Shown piece by piece: positions 36,820-45,562 of a DNA stretch of 64,000 bases; position 1 is the stretch's first letter, and each line of letters starts with the position of its first letter. The stretch is taken from NCBI RefSeq assembly GCF_013141765.1, contig NZ_WHOD01000087.1, positions 264,719 to 328,718 on the forward strand, written 5' to 3'. The position numbers and the translations under genes are program-made. The stretch comes from Paenibacillus foliorum. GTDB lineage: Bacteria > Bacillota > Bacilli > Paenibacillales > NBRC-103111. Under the pieces are notes generated by a model. That model did not search any database, was not told the origin of the DNA, and saw only the letters and a list, made by a program, of their open reading frames with translations.

Positions 36820-37761
36820 ATGCGTCAGCTTAAACTTGCCGTACTCGGTATGGTAGATGGCAATGGGCATCCTTATTCCTGGAGTGCCATATTTAATGGG
36901 TATAACCCGCAAATCATGGAGGAATGCCCGTATCCGGGCATTCCGCGATATCTAGAGAAGGAGCCCAAGGAGAAGCTGCAAATTCCCGGTGCCTGTATTA
37001 CTCACATTTGGACGGATAAGCGAGAGGAGGCTGAGCATGTTGCCCAATGTTCGCTGATTCCAAATGTAGTAGAACGACCTGAGGATGTGATCGGGCAGGT
37101 GGATGGCGTATTGATCACCACCGATATCGGATTTGAGCATGTAGAGCGCTGCCGCCCCTTTGTTGAAGCTGGGGTGCCGGTGTTTGTCGATAAGCCATTG
37201 ACCGACAATGAGTGTGATCTCAAGCAATTTTCCCGCTGGGTACGTGACGGAGCGAGGATAATGTCCTCAAGCTGTATGCGTTATTGCAAAGAATTTATGC
37301 CTTATCGCGCTTCCATTCATGAGTTAGGAGAGCTTCGCTTTTCCAGTGTAACCACCTTTAAAAGCTGGGAAAGATACGGGATTCACGCATTGGAGTCCAT
37401 CTATCCTATTCTTGGTCCCGGATTTATTTCCGCTCAGAACAGCGGAACCAAAGAGCGGAATATTGTATTGTTCAAGCATCGGATTCATGGCGATGTGGTT
37501 GTAGCGGCAATTGAAGATATGTATGGTGCGTTCGGACTGCTCCAGCTTTGTGGAACGAAAGGTAATGCTGCTGCGGCGCTGCAGGATACCTTCTATTCCT
37601 TCAAAGCTCAGCTGGAGGCATTTGTCAGTTATTTGCAAACGGGAGAGCTTCCGTTTCCTTTCAGCGAAACGGAAGAGCTGATGCGAATGCTCATCGCAGG
37701 AACACGTAGCCGTGAGGAGGGCGGCAGGGTTGTTATGCTGGAGGAGATTACAGCGGATTGA
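36820..37761 (+). CDS. Gfo/Idh/MocA-like oxidoreductase (4 of 4), atypical N-terminus
   Basis: 313 aa. Family membership is supported by ITTDIGFEHVERCRPFVEAGVPVFVDKPLTD, where the catalytic Lys follows Asp instead of Glu (DKP not EKP). The N-terminus reads LAVLGMVDGNGHPYSWSA: the classical GxGxxG is absent, with an extended loop before the first helix. It may be a subfamily with a different dinucleotide mode or a non-oxidoreductase. Start ATG after aaggaggga. Confidence 0.78.
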   Translation: MRQLKLAVLGMVDGNGHPYSWSAIFNGYNPQIMEECPYPGIPRYLEKEPKEKLQIPGACITHIWTDKREEAEHVAQCSLIPNVVERPEDVIGQVDGVLITTDIGFEHVERCRPFVEAGVPVFVDKPLTDNECDLKQFSRWVRDGARIMSSSCMRYCKEFMPYRASIHELGELRFSSVTTFKSWERYGIHALESIYPILGPGFISAQNSGTKERNIVLFKHRIHGDVVVAAIEDMYGAFGLLQLCGTKGNAAAALQDTFYSFKAQLEAFVSYLQTGELPFPFSETEELMRMLIAGTRSREEGGRVVMLEEITAD

Positions 37762-37801
37762 TCCGGGTTCTGAATTTTAATGAGTTGAAGGGGGTATTGG
37801 A

Positions 37802-38632
37802 TTGAGCAACCAACAGGCTATGAGGCCGAGCAGAGTGCTGCGCAAGCTGCGCAGCGGACAAACGGCAATCGCGTTAAAGTTGAACTTAGCTGATCCGAGA
37901 ATATCGGAGATGGCGGCAAGATTTTCCGGTGTGGACTGCTTATGGACGGATATGGAGCATGTCCCTAATGATTTTTCCGTTGTTGAGCGGCAGATATGGG
38001 CTGCCAAAGCTTATGATGTGGATGTGCTTGTTCGGGTGGCAAGAGGCAGCTACAGCGATATGATCCGCCCGCTTGAGATGGATGCTGCAGGAATTATGGT
38101 CCCGCATATTATGAATTTGGCTGATGCCAAGCAGGTCATCCATTATACGAAGTTTCATCCTGTCGGCAGAAGGCCGCTGGACGGGGGAAATGCGGATGGG
38201 GCTTACTGTAATCTGGATTTGGCTGAATATATGAAGCAAGCGAATGATCAAAGATTCAACGTGCTGCAGATTGAAGATCCCGAGCCGCTCCCCGAGCTGG
38301 AAGCCATTATCGCCCTGCCCGGCTTGGATATGATCTTCTTTGGTCCGGGAGATTTCAGTCAAGGGATCGGCGCGCCGGGCGAGTGGGATCAACCGCAGCT
38401 TAAGGAAACACGCGAGAACATCGCGCGACTGGCTCAGAAGCATGGGAAATATGCAGGCACCGTAGGAAGTATAGCCAATTTGAATGATTTGACCGCTATG
38501 GGCTATCGCTTTATCAGTGTAGGTGCGGATGCGGTCGGCTTCAGTCAGTATTTGAGCGGTATTGCAAAAGGGATCTCACACAGTACTGAATCCGTGTCCG
38601 CTGATTCGATATACGGTTCCACTACAAGCTAA
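37802..38632 (+). CDS. HpcH/HpaI-family class II aldolase
   Basis: 276 aa TIM barrel. Motifs: DCLWTDMEHVP (metal/catalytic region), AAGIMVPHIMNLADAKQVI, GRRPLDGG, Glu in LQIEDPEP and FFGPGDFSQGIG (Asp). The family makes or splits 2-keto-3-deoxy acids to pyruvate and an aldehyde using a divalent metal. It is the second pyruvate-type aldolase in the cluster besides the NanA-like one. Start TTG 37802 after gaaggggg. Confidence 0.88.
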   Translation: MSNQQAMRPSRVLRKLRSGQTAIALKLNLADPRISEMAARFSGVDCLWTDMEHVPNDFSVVERQIWAAKAYDVDVLVRVARGSYSDMIRPLEMDAAGIMVPHIMNLADAKQVIHYTKFHPVGRRPLDGGNADGAYCNLDLAEYMKQANDQRFNVLQIEDPEPLPELEAIIALPGLDMIFFGPGDFSQGIGAPGEWDQPQLKETRENIARLAQKHGKYAGTVGSIANLNDLTAMGYRFISVGADAVGFSQYLSGIAKGISHSTESVSADSIYGSTTS

Positions 38633-38651
38633 TGGAAATGAGGGAGAACCG

Positions 38652-39443
38652 GTGTACAAAGAGCTGTTCGATTTACACAATAAAAGCGTAGTTATCACCG
38701 GAGGATCAGGCTTCTTGGGTTCCGCTCTAGTCGAAGCACTGCTTGAATTCGGCGCAGAGGTTACGATCGCGGATATTGCTTGCCGTTCCAGCCCTGCTCT
38801 GGAACAAGAGGCTCAAGAAGGGCGGCTGAGGCATCTCCTATGCGATTTATCAAGCACCGAATCGATCCGCGAAATGCTGCGTCTTCATGATCAAGCGAGC
38901 GGCAAGCTGGACGTTCTGATCAACTGCGCTACCTACGGAGCCGGATATGGCAAGGGGGCAGAGCTTGAATTTATGACCGATGAGGTATGGAATATGGGCT
39001 TGGACGGCGCTGCGGGTACAGCCTTCCGCTGCACGAGGGAGGCGATTGCTTACATGAGGCGAAGCGGTGGCGGCTCGATAATTAATTTCGCCTCTATGTA
39101 TGGAGTCGTCTCACCCGATCCGTCCATTTATGGGGACAGTGGAGCTAATAATCCTCCCAACTACGGCGCTGGTAAAGCCGCTGTCGTTCAACTGACCAAG
39201 TATAGCGCTGCACATTTAGCGAAATATGGTATCCGCTGCAACAGCATATCACCCGGCCCCTTTCCAAATACGGCGGTGAGCGAAAATGCTGCTTTTCTGG
39301 AGAGGCTCTCCGCGAAGACGATGCTGGGCAGACCTGGGAAGCCGCGTGAGGTGGCTGGAGCCGTGCTTCTGCTCGCGTCAGACGCATCTAGCTATATGAC
39401 AGGCGCAAACCTGATGGTTGACGGAGGCTGGACCGCTTGGTAA
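38652..39443 (+). CDS. Short-chain dehydrogenase/reductase (3 of 4)
   Basis: 263 aa. GGSGFLGSA cofactor loop, NCAT at the NNAG position, Ser in NFASMYGVVSPDPSIYGDSG, catalytic YGAGK and GGWTAW end. The S-Y insert and ending match the SDRs at 27468 and 39604; similar proteins occur in sialic/legionaminic-acid gene clusters and as sugar-acid dehydrogenases. GTG 38652 after gagggag is chosen; a longer frame from 38562 would run inside the aldolase gene. Confidence 0.87.
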   Translation: MYKELFDLHNKSVVITGGSGFLGSALVEALLEFGAEVTIADIACRSSPALEQEAQEGRLRHLLCDLSSTESIREMLRLHDQASGKLDVLINCATYGAGYGKGAELEFMTDEVWNMGLDGAAGTAFRCTREAIAYMRRSGGGSIINFASMYGVVSPDPSIYGDSGANNPPNYGAGKAAVVQLTKYSAAHLAKYGIRCNSISPGPFPNTAVSENAAFLERLSAKTMLGRPGKPREVAGAVLLLASDASSYMTGANLMVDGGWTAW

Positions 39444-39603
39444 CGAACGATCTAGTAACCATTTTCCGACAGAGGGAACAAAAGACCATCTTGCACTATC
39501 ACATTGATTGAGATTGCTTGCAGCACTCTTTAGGGCGTTGAACATTTTACATTGATTAAATTTGACCCGTCAGAGCATTTGGTTCGAGAGGGAGGGAGAT
39601 AAT

Positions 39604-40392
39604 TTGAATTCCCATGTGTTGAACAGCTTTTCATTAGCCGGTAAATCCGTCTTGATAACGGGAGGCGCCGGCTTATACGGTAGACAGATTGCAATTGCCT
39701 GCGCTCAAGCGGGAGGCGATGTTTTCATAACCTCACGAGAGGAATCGCGGTTTAAAGAAATTGAAGCTGATTTTTACAAGTTAGGCTTAAACGTTCAAGC
39801 CATTCAATTCGATCAAGAGCAATTAGACACCATAGCAGACATCCGGGAGAAAATGGAAGCTTTAGCCGGCAAATGCGATGTCCTCGTGAACAATGCAGTT
39901 GCGCGTACCATGTCCCATTTTAACAGCCCATTAGACGCATTCGCTCGTAGCATGGCCGTCAATGCAACTGGATTATTTGAGCTTACACGGGTCATCGGAG
40001 ATTGGATGGCGGAAAAAGGTCGAGGGTCGATTATTAACATAGGCTCAATCCAGGGGATGGTCGGACCGGATCCAAGTCTGTATGAGGGGCTGTCGAGTAA
40101 TGGTATGATTCCCGATTATTTTTTTCACAAGGGAGGCATGATCAATTTTACCCGATTTATAGCCAGCTATTATGGCGCTAAGCAGGTTAGGTGCAACTGT
40201 ATTTCTCCGGGCGGCTATCAAACGGAAAAAAATACTGCCGAGTTCGTTGAAAGGTATAATGCTAAAACCATGCTTGGACGCATGGCTAAAGCGGACGATA
40301 TTTGGGGGCCCATCGTCTTTCTTGCTTCCGATGCCTCTCTATATGTAACCGGAACGAATCTCCCTGTTGACGGGGGATATACAGCCAAATGA
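39604..40392 (+). CDS. Short-chain dehydrogenase/reductase (4 of 4)
   Basis: 262 aa. TGGAGLYGRQ cofactor loop, NNAV, Ser in NIGSIQGMVGPDPSLYEG, catalytic YFFHK and end GGYTAK. TTG 39604 has gggagggagataat upstream; the earlier TTG at 39562 has none. It is separated from the previous gene by 160 bp with no clear terminator and is the last gene before sigK. Confidence 0.87.
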   Translation: MNSHVLNSFSLAGKSVLITGGAGLYGRQIAIACAQAGGDVFITSREESRFKEIEADFYKLGLNVQAIQFDQEQLDTIADIREKMEALAGKCDVLVNNAVARTMSHFNSPLDAFARSMAVNATGLFELTRVIGDWMAEKGRGSIINIGSIQGMVGPDPSLYEGLSSNGMIPDYFFHKGGMINFTRFIASYYGAKQVRCNCISPGGYQTEKNTAEFVERYNAKTMLGRMAKADDIWGPIVFLASDASLYVTGTNLPVDGGYTAK

Positions 40393-40518
40393 AATGGAAG
40401 AAAAAGAGATCATTTGAGTATATTAAGTCGCGGAGCTGTAGTATTTTTTGGGCGTACAGGCACTTATAGGCAGCGGCCCACATATTATGTTACTAATCTC
40501 ATCATGGGGGTGGCTGCT

Positions 40519-41220
40519 GTGCCAGGTTTCTTCACTGCTATAGCCTTATTTATAAAAGAATTAATGTTGTTGGTTTCTTACGTAAAAAACAATGCATTTC
40601 CACAACCGCTCGCCGAAGCTGAAGAAGAAAAGCATTTACGTCTAATGGCCGAAGGCAACCAGCATTCCCGTAATTTATTGATTGAGCATAATTTACGGCT
40701 CGTGGCGCATATAGTCAAAAAATTCGACAATACAGGTGAGGATCTGGAGGATCTCATTTCAATTGGAACGATTGGGCTAATAAAAGCTATCGAATCGTTT
40801 TCACCAGATAAAGGAACCAAATTGGCTACTTTCGCTGCTCGCTGTATAGAAAATGAGATTCTGATGCACTTACGTTCTCTGAAGAAAACGCGTAAGGATG
40901 TTTCGCTGCATGACCCTATCGGTACGGATAAAGAAGGCAATGAGATTACATTGATTGACATTCTCGGAACGGAAGCCGATGATGTTGTAGATAAAGTGCA
41001 GCTCAAAATCGAAAAATCGAAAATATACAGAAATTTGGATATTTTGGATGAGCGGGAGCGAGAGGTCGTAGTCGGGCGATTCGGGCTGGAGGCTGGGGGC
41101 GAGGAGCGGACTCAGCGGGAGATAGCTAAGGAGCTTGGGATTTCCCGCAGCTACGTATCAAGGATAGAGAAGCGGGCTCTGATGAAGCTGTATCATGAGT
41201 TTTATAAGGTGAAGCGGTAA
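40519..41220 (+). CDS. sigK: RNA polymerase sigma factor SigK (sporulation, mother cell), intact copy
   Basis: 233 aa from GTG 40519, which has a G-rich ribosome site (GGGGGTGG, 40506-40513) at 5-bp spacing; upstream in-frame ATGs at 40414 and 40504 give extensions not found in SigK. The hydrophobic pro-sequence (PGFFTAIALFIKELMLLVSYVKNNAFPQPL region) is present, so it is made as pro-SigK. Regions 2.1-2.4 (EHNLRLVAHIVKKF, LISIGTIGLIKAIESF, KGTKLATFAARCIENEIL) and region 4 helix-turn-helix (TQREIAKELGISRSYVSRIEKRAL) are complete. It directs late mother-cell genes during sporulation. A second, 5'-truncated copy lies at 54015. A -10-like CATATTAT at about 40484 could be a sporulation promoter; weak evidence. 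Confidence 0.93.
   Translation: MPGFFTAIALFIKELMLLVSYVKNNAFPQPLAEAEEEKHLRLMAEGNQHSRNLLIEHNLRLVAHIVKKFDNTGEDLEDLISIGTIGLIKAIESFSPDKGTKLATFAARCIENEILMHLRSLKKTRKDVSLHDPIGTDKEGNEITLIDILGTEADDVVDKVQLKIEKSKIYRNLDILDEREREVVVGRFGLEAGGEERTQREIAKELGISRSYVSRIEKRALMKLYHEFYKVKR
40741..40787 (+). repeat. 47-bp perfect direct repeat inside sigK, left copy
   Basis: Identical to 54066-54112. It encodes the DLEDLISIGTIGLIK part of SigK region 2. Outside this block the two sigK copies differ at roughly 45% of codons, all silently, so the perfect block stands out as a possible crossover or attachment core. Distance between copies: 13,325 bp. Confidence 0.85.
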
Positions 41221-41236
41221 TAGTAGTATGATGATG

Positions 41237-41262
41237 TGCAGCCTGCTCTGGAGTAGGCTGCA
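41237..41262 (+). terminator. Hairpin after sigK
   Basis: Eight-bp stem TGCAGCCT/AGGCTGCA with an inner CTC/GAG pairing. No T tract follows, so termination is uncertain. Confidence 0.45.
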
Positions 41263-41288
41263 TGACCTTTGTTAAAGGAGATAAAATA

Positions 41289-41687
41289 ATGGACGAGCTA
41301 ATAGACCTTGTTGAAGATAACATCTCACGTATGAAAGGGACGATAGAATATAACAAACAGTATTACAATTATCCATTTACAGGCGACTGTGATCATTACA
41401 ATAAACTTATGCTCCTACATAACCGACTTGAGTGATGGGAGTGTTTTCAGAAAATTTTGATTAAATTTAAAAATACTAGATGTAACCAGATTACTAAGAA
41501 AAGTTCAGATTTTGAGCAAATCATGCAGATTGAAACGAAAGGAGTACCAGGGTTTATTTCGGAAAGAACACAATATGAAATACTTGAATATATGAGGAAA
41601 TTAGAGTGGAAAATGGAAGAACTTCAGTGTGGAGAAAACATGAATCGAAATGAAGAAATTCGATGTTCTAAGGCTTTAGAACGATAG
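41289..41687 (+). pseudogene. Broken copy of a small sigK-adjacent gene (internal TGA)
   Basis: A 132-codon frame beginning MDELIDLVEDNI, with gttaaaggagat just upstream, is interrupted by TGA at 41433-41435 (after HNRLE) and then continues in frame to 41687. The intact relative at 54618 reads through this point with Asn (HNRLENWE). The two proteins are over half identical. Function unknown: a small, charged, probably cytoplasmic protein with a conserved IEYNK-Y-YPFT-CDHY block and a C-terminal helix LEYxxxLEWKxEEL. Selenocysteine recoding is not supported by the intact copy. Confidence 0.8.
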
Positions 41688-41794
41688 AGTTGCTCAACAT
41701 AACGCCCGGAAAAACAGATTCCAAGCTAGCTCCCTAAGAGCTAATTCAAAAAAAGCCACTTGTGATGTATTTAGATGAAAACGATAATAAGTCC

Positions 41795-41826
41795 AGCGAC
41801 CGATGATTGCTCGGTCGCTTTTTAGT
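41795..41826 (+). terminator. Terminator before the RpiR island
   Basis: Nine-bp stem AGCGACCGA/TCGGTCGCT, loop of seven, then TTTTTT. It isolates the following regulated operon. Confidence 0.88.
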
Positions 41827-41880
41827 GCTTTCTTTCATTGAGAAAAAACAAAAATTTTGCTGTATTTATAAATAAGAGTA

Positions 41881-41940
41881 TGCTATGATTGTGAAGAAAT
41901 AAATTCTTCATAGTTAATTTATGAAGAAAATAATTCTTTT
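41881..41940 (+). promoter_or_regulatory. Promoter with two RpiR-like operators
   Basis: An extended -10 (TGC TATGAT, 41881-41889) is followed at once by TGAAGAA-N5-TTCTTCA (41892-41910) and, 30 bp later centre to centre, TGAAGAA-N5-TTCTTTT (41922-41940). The second ends a few bases before the ribosome site of the RpiR gene. This placement fits autorepression of the whole island by the regulator it starts with. Confidence 0.65.
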
Positions 41941-41952
41941 GGTGGTGGGTGG

Positions 41953-42804
41953 GTGAAACAGTTAATATTTGAGGATTTATTAAAGGGGAAATATGATGGA
42001 CTCTCTCCGGGTCAGAGAAAGGTCGCTGAATATATTCTGCAAAACCTGGAAAGGTGCAGTTACGGTACTTTGGCTAAAATAAGCAGGGACACGAATGTTA
42101 GTGAAACGACCGTAATCCGTTTGTCTTATGCGTTGGGATATAACAGTTTTTCAGAAATGCAAAATCATATTCGTGAGCAAATTTTGGAGAATAATCATCA
42201 AACCGAGCATGATAAAGACATGGAATCAACCTATGAGAGCAATCTGTTTGCACAAATTCTTGAAAATGATATTAAAATTTTAAAACAAACTAAAAATCAG
42301 CTTGATTTGAATAATTTAGAAAACGTTATCAGTCGGATTATCGAAGCGGATAAAGTTGCGGTTGTCGGATTTCGTTCGTCATATTCGGCTGCAAGTTGGT
42401 TTGCCAGTACCCTGGGATATTTACGCGATAATGTCAGTCTTGTTCCAATGAACGGTGACATTTTTCAGACGCTGCTCAGCATGACGGAGAACTCGGTTGT
42501 TCTTGCCATTTCGTTTCCCCGTTATGCCAAAGAAACCTATAAGTTTGTAAAGAGCGCCAAAGAGCAGGGGGCAACGATAATATCGGTGACGGATAATAAA
42601 CTTTCCCCTATTGGATGTATTTCCGACCTGACGCTGATAACGAATGCGAATAGGGATGAAACCGGATATAACTCCATATCTTCTGTGATCAGCCTTTTGA
42701 ATCTCATTGTTGTTGGAGTCAGAACCAAAGAGAATATTCAAGTCAAAAAGCGTCTGCAAAAATTGGAGGAGTTTTACTCGAACCACGACATTTTATTTGA
42801 ATAA
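41953..42804 (+). CDS. RpiR-family transcription regulator
   Basis: 283 aa. N-terminal HTH of the RpiR type (GQRKVAEYILQNLE, then TLAKISRDTNVSETTVIRLSYALGYNSFSEMQ) and a C-terminal SIS sugar-isomerase-like domain (VAVVGFRSSYSAASWFA ... VVLAISFPRYAKET). The effector is commonly a phosphosugar but RpiR proteins also control amino-acid and peptide genes. Start GTG 41953 after ggtggtgggtgg. First gene of the co-directional island. Confidence 0.92.
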   Translation: MKQLIFEDLLKGKYDGLSPGQRKVAEYILQNLERCSYGTLAKISRDTNVSETTVIRLSYALGYNSFSEMQNHIREQILENNHQTEHDKDMESTYESNLFAQILENDIKILKQTKNQLDLNNLENVISRIIEADKVAVVGFRSSYSAASWFASTLGYLRDNVSLVPMNGDIFQTLLSMTENSVVLAISFPRYAKETYKFVKSAKEQGATIISVTDNKLSPIGCISDLTLITNANRDETGYNSISSVISLLNLIVVGVRTKENIQVKKRLQKLEEFYSNHDILFE

Positions 42805-42820
42805 ACCGGAAGGTGCCGAC

Positions 42821-43945
42821 ATGGATGAAGTTTTACAGTATCTGCAGAATAAGAAGCATCTAATTATGGAAGATCTTGAATTCTTGGTGTGTGCGGAGTC
42901 TCCTTCGCATAAAAAGGAAATGGTCGATCAATGCGGGGAAGTAATGAAAGCGCTTTTTCGAAGCCGTCTCGGATTGGAAGCTGAAGTGCTGCCCCAACAA
43001 ACAACCGGCGATCATTTGCGTTTTACATACGGTTATGGAGATTCACAAATTTTGATACTTACCCATTTTGATACCGTGTGGGAAGCAGGCAGACTGAGTT
43101 TTCGGCTGGAAGGTAATAAAGCTTATGGTCCGGGCATTTTGGATATGAAGGCCGGAATCATCCAAGTAATATGGGCTGTCAAAGCATGCAAGGACTTAGG
43201 TGTTCCGATCCGTCACAAGATTGTATTTTTATGTACCAGTGACGAAGAGATAAGCAGCATAACATCACGTGACCTGATCGAAAAGGAAGCGATTCTTAGT
43301 CGGGTAGTTCTTGTTCCTGAACCGGCCGCCGCTCATACAGGCGCTTTGAAGACAGCCCGTAAGGGAGTGGGAAGATATACCATAAAGATTAAAGGTATAG
43401 CATCTCATTCCGGAAATCATCATGACGATGGAATAAGCGCTGTTGAAGAAATGGCACATCAAATTTTGTATCTTCATTCGTTAACCAATTATTCCAAAGG
43501 AACCACAATTAATGTTGGTGTTGCCAATGGGGGTACTCGCGCTAATATAGTAGCCGATCAAGCTGAAATCCATGTTGATGCGCGCATGACAAGTAGGGAA
43601 GAAGCTGAACGGATATCCAGCCTTATCCATGGGATAAAGCCGCATCTAGTTGGGATCTCCTTATCCGTCCATGGAGGAATAACTCGGCCGGTCATGGTGA
43701 GAACCGCCCAAACCGAACAATTGTTTCTGAAGGCAGCCTTATGCGGAGCAGAATTGGGTTTGGTTTTAGAAGAAACGGCGGCTGGGGGCGGTAGTGATGG
43801 CAGCTTTACGGCACAGCTTGGCATACCCACATTAGATGGCATTGGGGCGGTGGGAGAAGGCCCGCACGCCGAACATGAGCATATTTTGCTTAGCCAGCTT
43901 CCTGTGCGAACCGCACTTTTTGCAAAGCTTTTATCAAGATTATAG
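42821..43945 (+). CDS. M20-family metallopeptidase, glutamate-carboxypeptidase-like
   Basis: 374 aa. Zinc ligands and catalytic residues are visible: His in LTHFDTVW, bridging Asp in GPGILDMKAG, catalytic/ligand Glu pair in TSDEEIS, Glu or Asp position in PEPAA, and His in AEHEHI near the end. The dimerisation lid domain starts at GVGRYTIKIKGIASHSG. Family enzymes cleave a C-terminal amino acid or an N-acyl-amino acid. ATG 42821 after gaaggtgcc; a longer frame overlaps the regulator gene. Confidence 0.9.
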   Translation: MDEVLQYLQNKKHLIMEDLEFLVCAESPSHKKEMVDQCGEVMKALFRSRLGLEAEVLPQQTTGDHLRFTYGYGDSQILILTHFDTVWEAGRLSFRLEGNKAYGPGILDMKAGIIQVIWAVKACKDLGVPIRHKIVFLCTSDEEISSITSRDLIEKEAILSRVVLVPEPAAAHTGALKTARKGVGRYTIKIKGIASHSGNHHDDGISAVEEMAHQILYLHSLTNYSKGTTINVGVANGGTRANIVADQAEIHVDARMTSREEAERISSLIHGIKPHLVGISLSVHGGITRPVMVRTAQTEQLFLKAALCGAELGLVLEETAAGGGSDGSFTAQLGIPTLDGIGAVGEGPHAEHEHILLSQLPVRTALFAKLLSRL

Positions 43946-43961
43946 TCAGGGGGACATAAAA

Positions 43962-45497
43962 ATGAGGAAATTCGTAAAACTGCAGTTACTGTGTACTTTA
44001 GTGTTAGCGCTAATGGTCGCGGGTTGTACCGGCAAACAAACGGCTAACAGCGACAACGGCCCTAAAGTTTTAACCATTGGAATAACGAAAGATATTAACG
44101 GCTTTGATGTTCACAGAACCGGGAATACATTAACGGGTTCTGTACTTGTAAACGTTTTTGATTATTTGGTCATTAAAGACAAAGATCAAAAAATTCAGCC
44201 GGGATTGGCGGTATCGTGGGCAAACGTAGAGCCGACTACATGGAGATTAAAATTAAAACAAAACGTTAAATTTCATAATGGCGACCCATTCACGGCGAAA
44301 GACGTGAAGTTCTCTTTGGAAAGAATAGCTAAGGACGCCAAGTTTACGGACAATCGTAATTACAGACAAATTAAAGAAGTAAAAATTGTCGACGATTACA
44401 CCGCAGACATTATTACAAATGGACCGGATCCTATATTGCTTAACCGGATTTCACGGCTTGGCTCTGGTATGCTGCCGTCGAAATATATCGAAGAAAAAGG
44501 AATAGACGAATTTGTAAAAAATCCTGTTGGAACCGGTCCTTATAAATATAAAGAGTGGTCTAAAGATAACCGAATTGTGCTCGAAAAAAACCCGGATTAC
44601 TTCGGCGGTACGCCCAAATGGGATCAAGTTGTGTTCCGTGTAATTCCTGAAGAATCTACACGTGTAGCGGAATTATTGACAGGAGGTATCGATATCGCGC
44701 TTGATATTCCACCTGCCGATGCGAAACGTGTTGACAACAACAAGGGGACTCATGTAATTAAAGCTCCTACAAAACGGGTTTTATATTGGATCGTACCGAC
44801 TGGCAAGCCTGAATTTAAAGATCCAAGAGTACGGGAAGCGATTGATTTAGCCATTGATGATAAAGCGATTGTCGACAAGATTTATGAAGGCGGTGCCATC
44901 CCGACACGCACTATTACGATTGCTGGCACACCAGGTTCAGAGACTTCACTCTACAACACATCCTTGTATGACCCTAAGCGTGCGAGGGAGCTTCTTAAAG
45001 AAGCGGGCGTTGAAAACAATCTCCAAATTACGATTTCTTCCGGTAACGGTCAATACTTAAAAGATAAAGAGATGACCGAATTAGTAGGCGCGATGCTTGA
45101 GGAAGTCGGCATTAAAGTAAAGTTGGAAATATTGGAAACAAGCAAGTTTAACGAGAAAAAATCGGCTAAATCTTTTGCTGGTCTTCGGATGAACGGTATT
45201 TCCAGCTCTTTAAACGATCCGGCCAGCGATTACGGTGCTCTGACTTCTCAGGAGTCTACTGGTGAGTCTGATTATAAAAACCCGGAATTCGATAAAATCT
45301 ATAACCATGCTGAATCCAACATGGACTTAGCCTCAAGGGAGAAGGAGTTCCAAACCCTTCAGCAGATGATCGCTAAAGATCGCCCTATTATCCCACTGCT
45401 GCAGCTTAAAGGAATATATGCTGTAAAAGACATAATCGAATTCAATCCGCGTATCGACGAAATGCTCTATGTAGACGAAATCAGTTTGAAAAAGTAA
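43962..45497 (+). CDS. Dpp/Opp-type substrate-binding lipoprotein (second importer)
   Basis: 511 aa family 5 binding protein with lipobox LMVAGC at about residue 22. WRLKLKQNVKFHNGDPFTAKDVKFSLERI and NPVGTGPYKYKEWSKDNRIVLEKNPDYFGG are standard family blocks. ATG 43962 after caggggga; an earlier in-frame start lies inside the peptidase gene. It is only distantly like the binding protein at 17657, so the two importers are not recent duplicates. Confidence 0.93.
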   Translation: MRKFVKLQLLCTLVLALMVAGCTGKQTANSDNGPKVLTIGITKDINGFDVHRTGNTLTGSVLVNVFDYLVIKDKDQKIQPGLAVSWANVEPTTWRLKLKQNVKFHNGDPFTAKDVKFSLERIAKDAKFTDNRNYRQIKEVKIVDDYTADIITNGPDPILLNRISRLGSGMLPSKYIEEKGIDEFVKNPVGTGPYKYKEWSKDNRIVLEKNPDYFGGTPKWDQVVFRVIPEESTRVAELLTGGIDIALDIPPADAKRVDNNKGTHVIKAPTKRVLYWIVPTGKPEFKDPRVREAIDLAIDDKAIVDKIYEGGAIPTRTITIAGTPGSETSLYNTSLYDPKRARELLKEAGVENNLQITISSGNGQYLKDKEMTELVGAMLEEVGIKVKLEILETSKFNEKKSAKSFAGLRMNGISSSLNDPASDYGALTSQESTGESDYKNPEFDKIYNHAESNMDLASREKEFQTLQQMIAKDRPIIPLLQLKGIYAVKDIIEFNPRIDEMLYVDEISLKK

Positions 45498-45562
45498 TTC
45501 GACAAGAGGAGGCGAGATGATTATTCTCCCTTCTCACTTTTAACCGACACAGGAGTGGATTT

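Noticed and set aside
40414..40518. N-terminal extension of SigK from the upstream ATG
   Set aside because: The added residues do not occur in SigK proteins; GTG 40519 has a ribosome site and gives the normal pro-sequence length.
41433..41435. TGA in the small gene as a recoded codon
   Set aside because: The intact relative has Asn here and no recoding signal is visible; a plain nonsense mutation is simpler.
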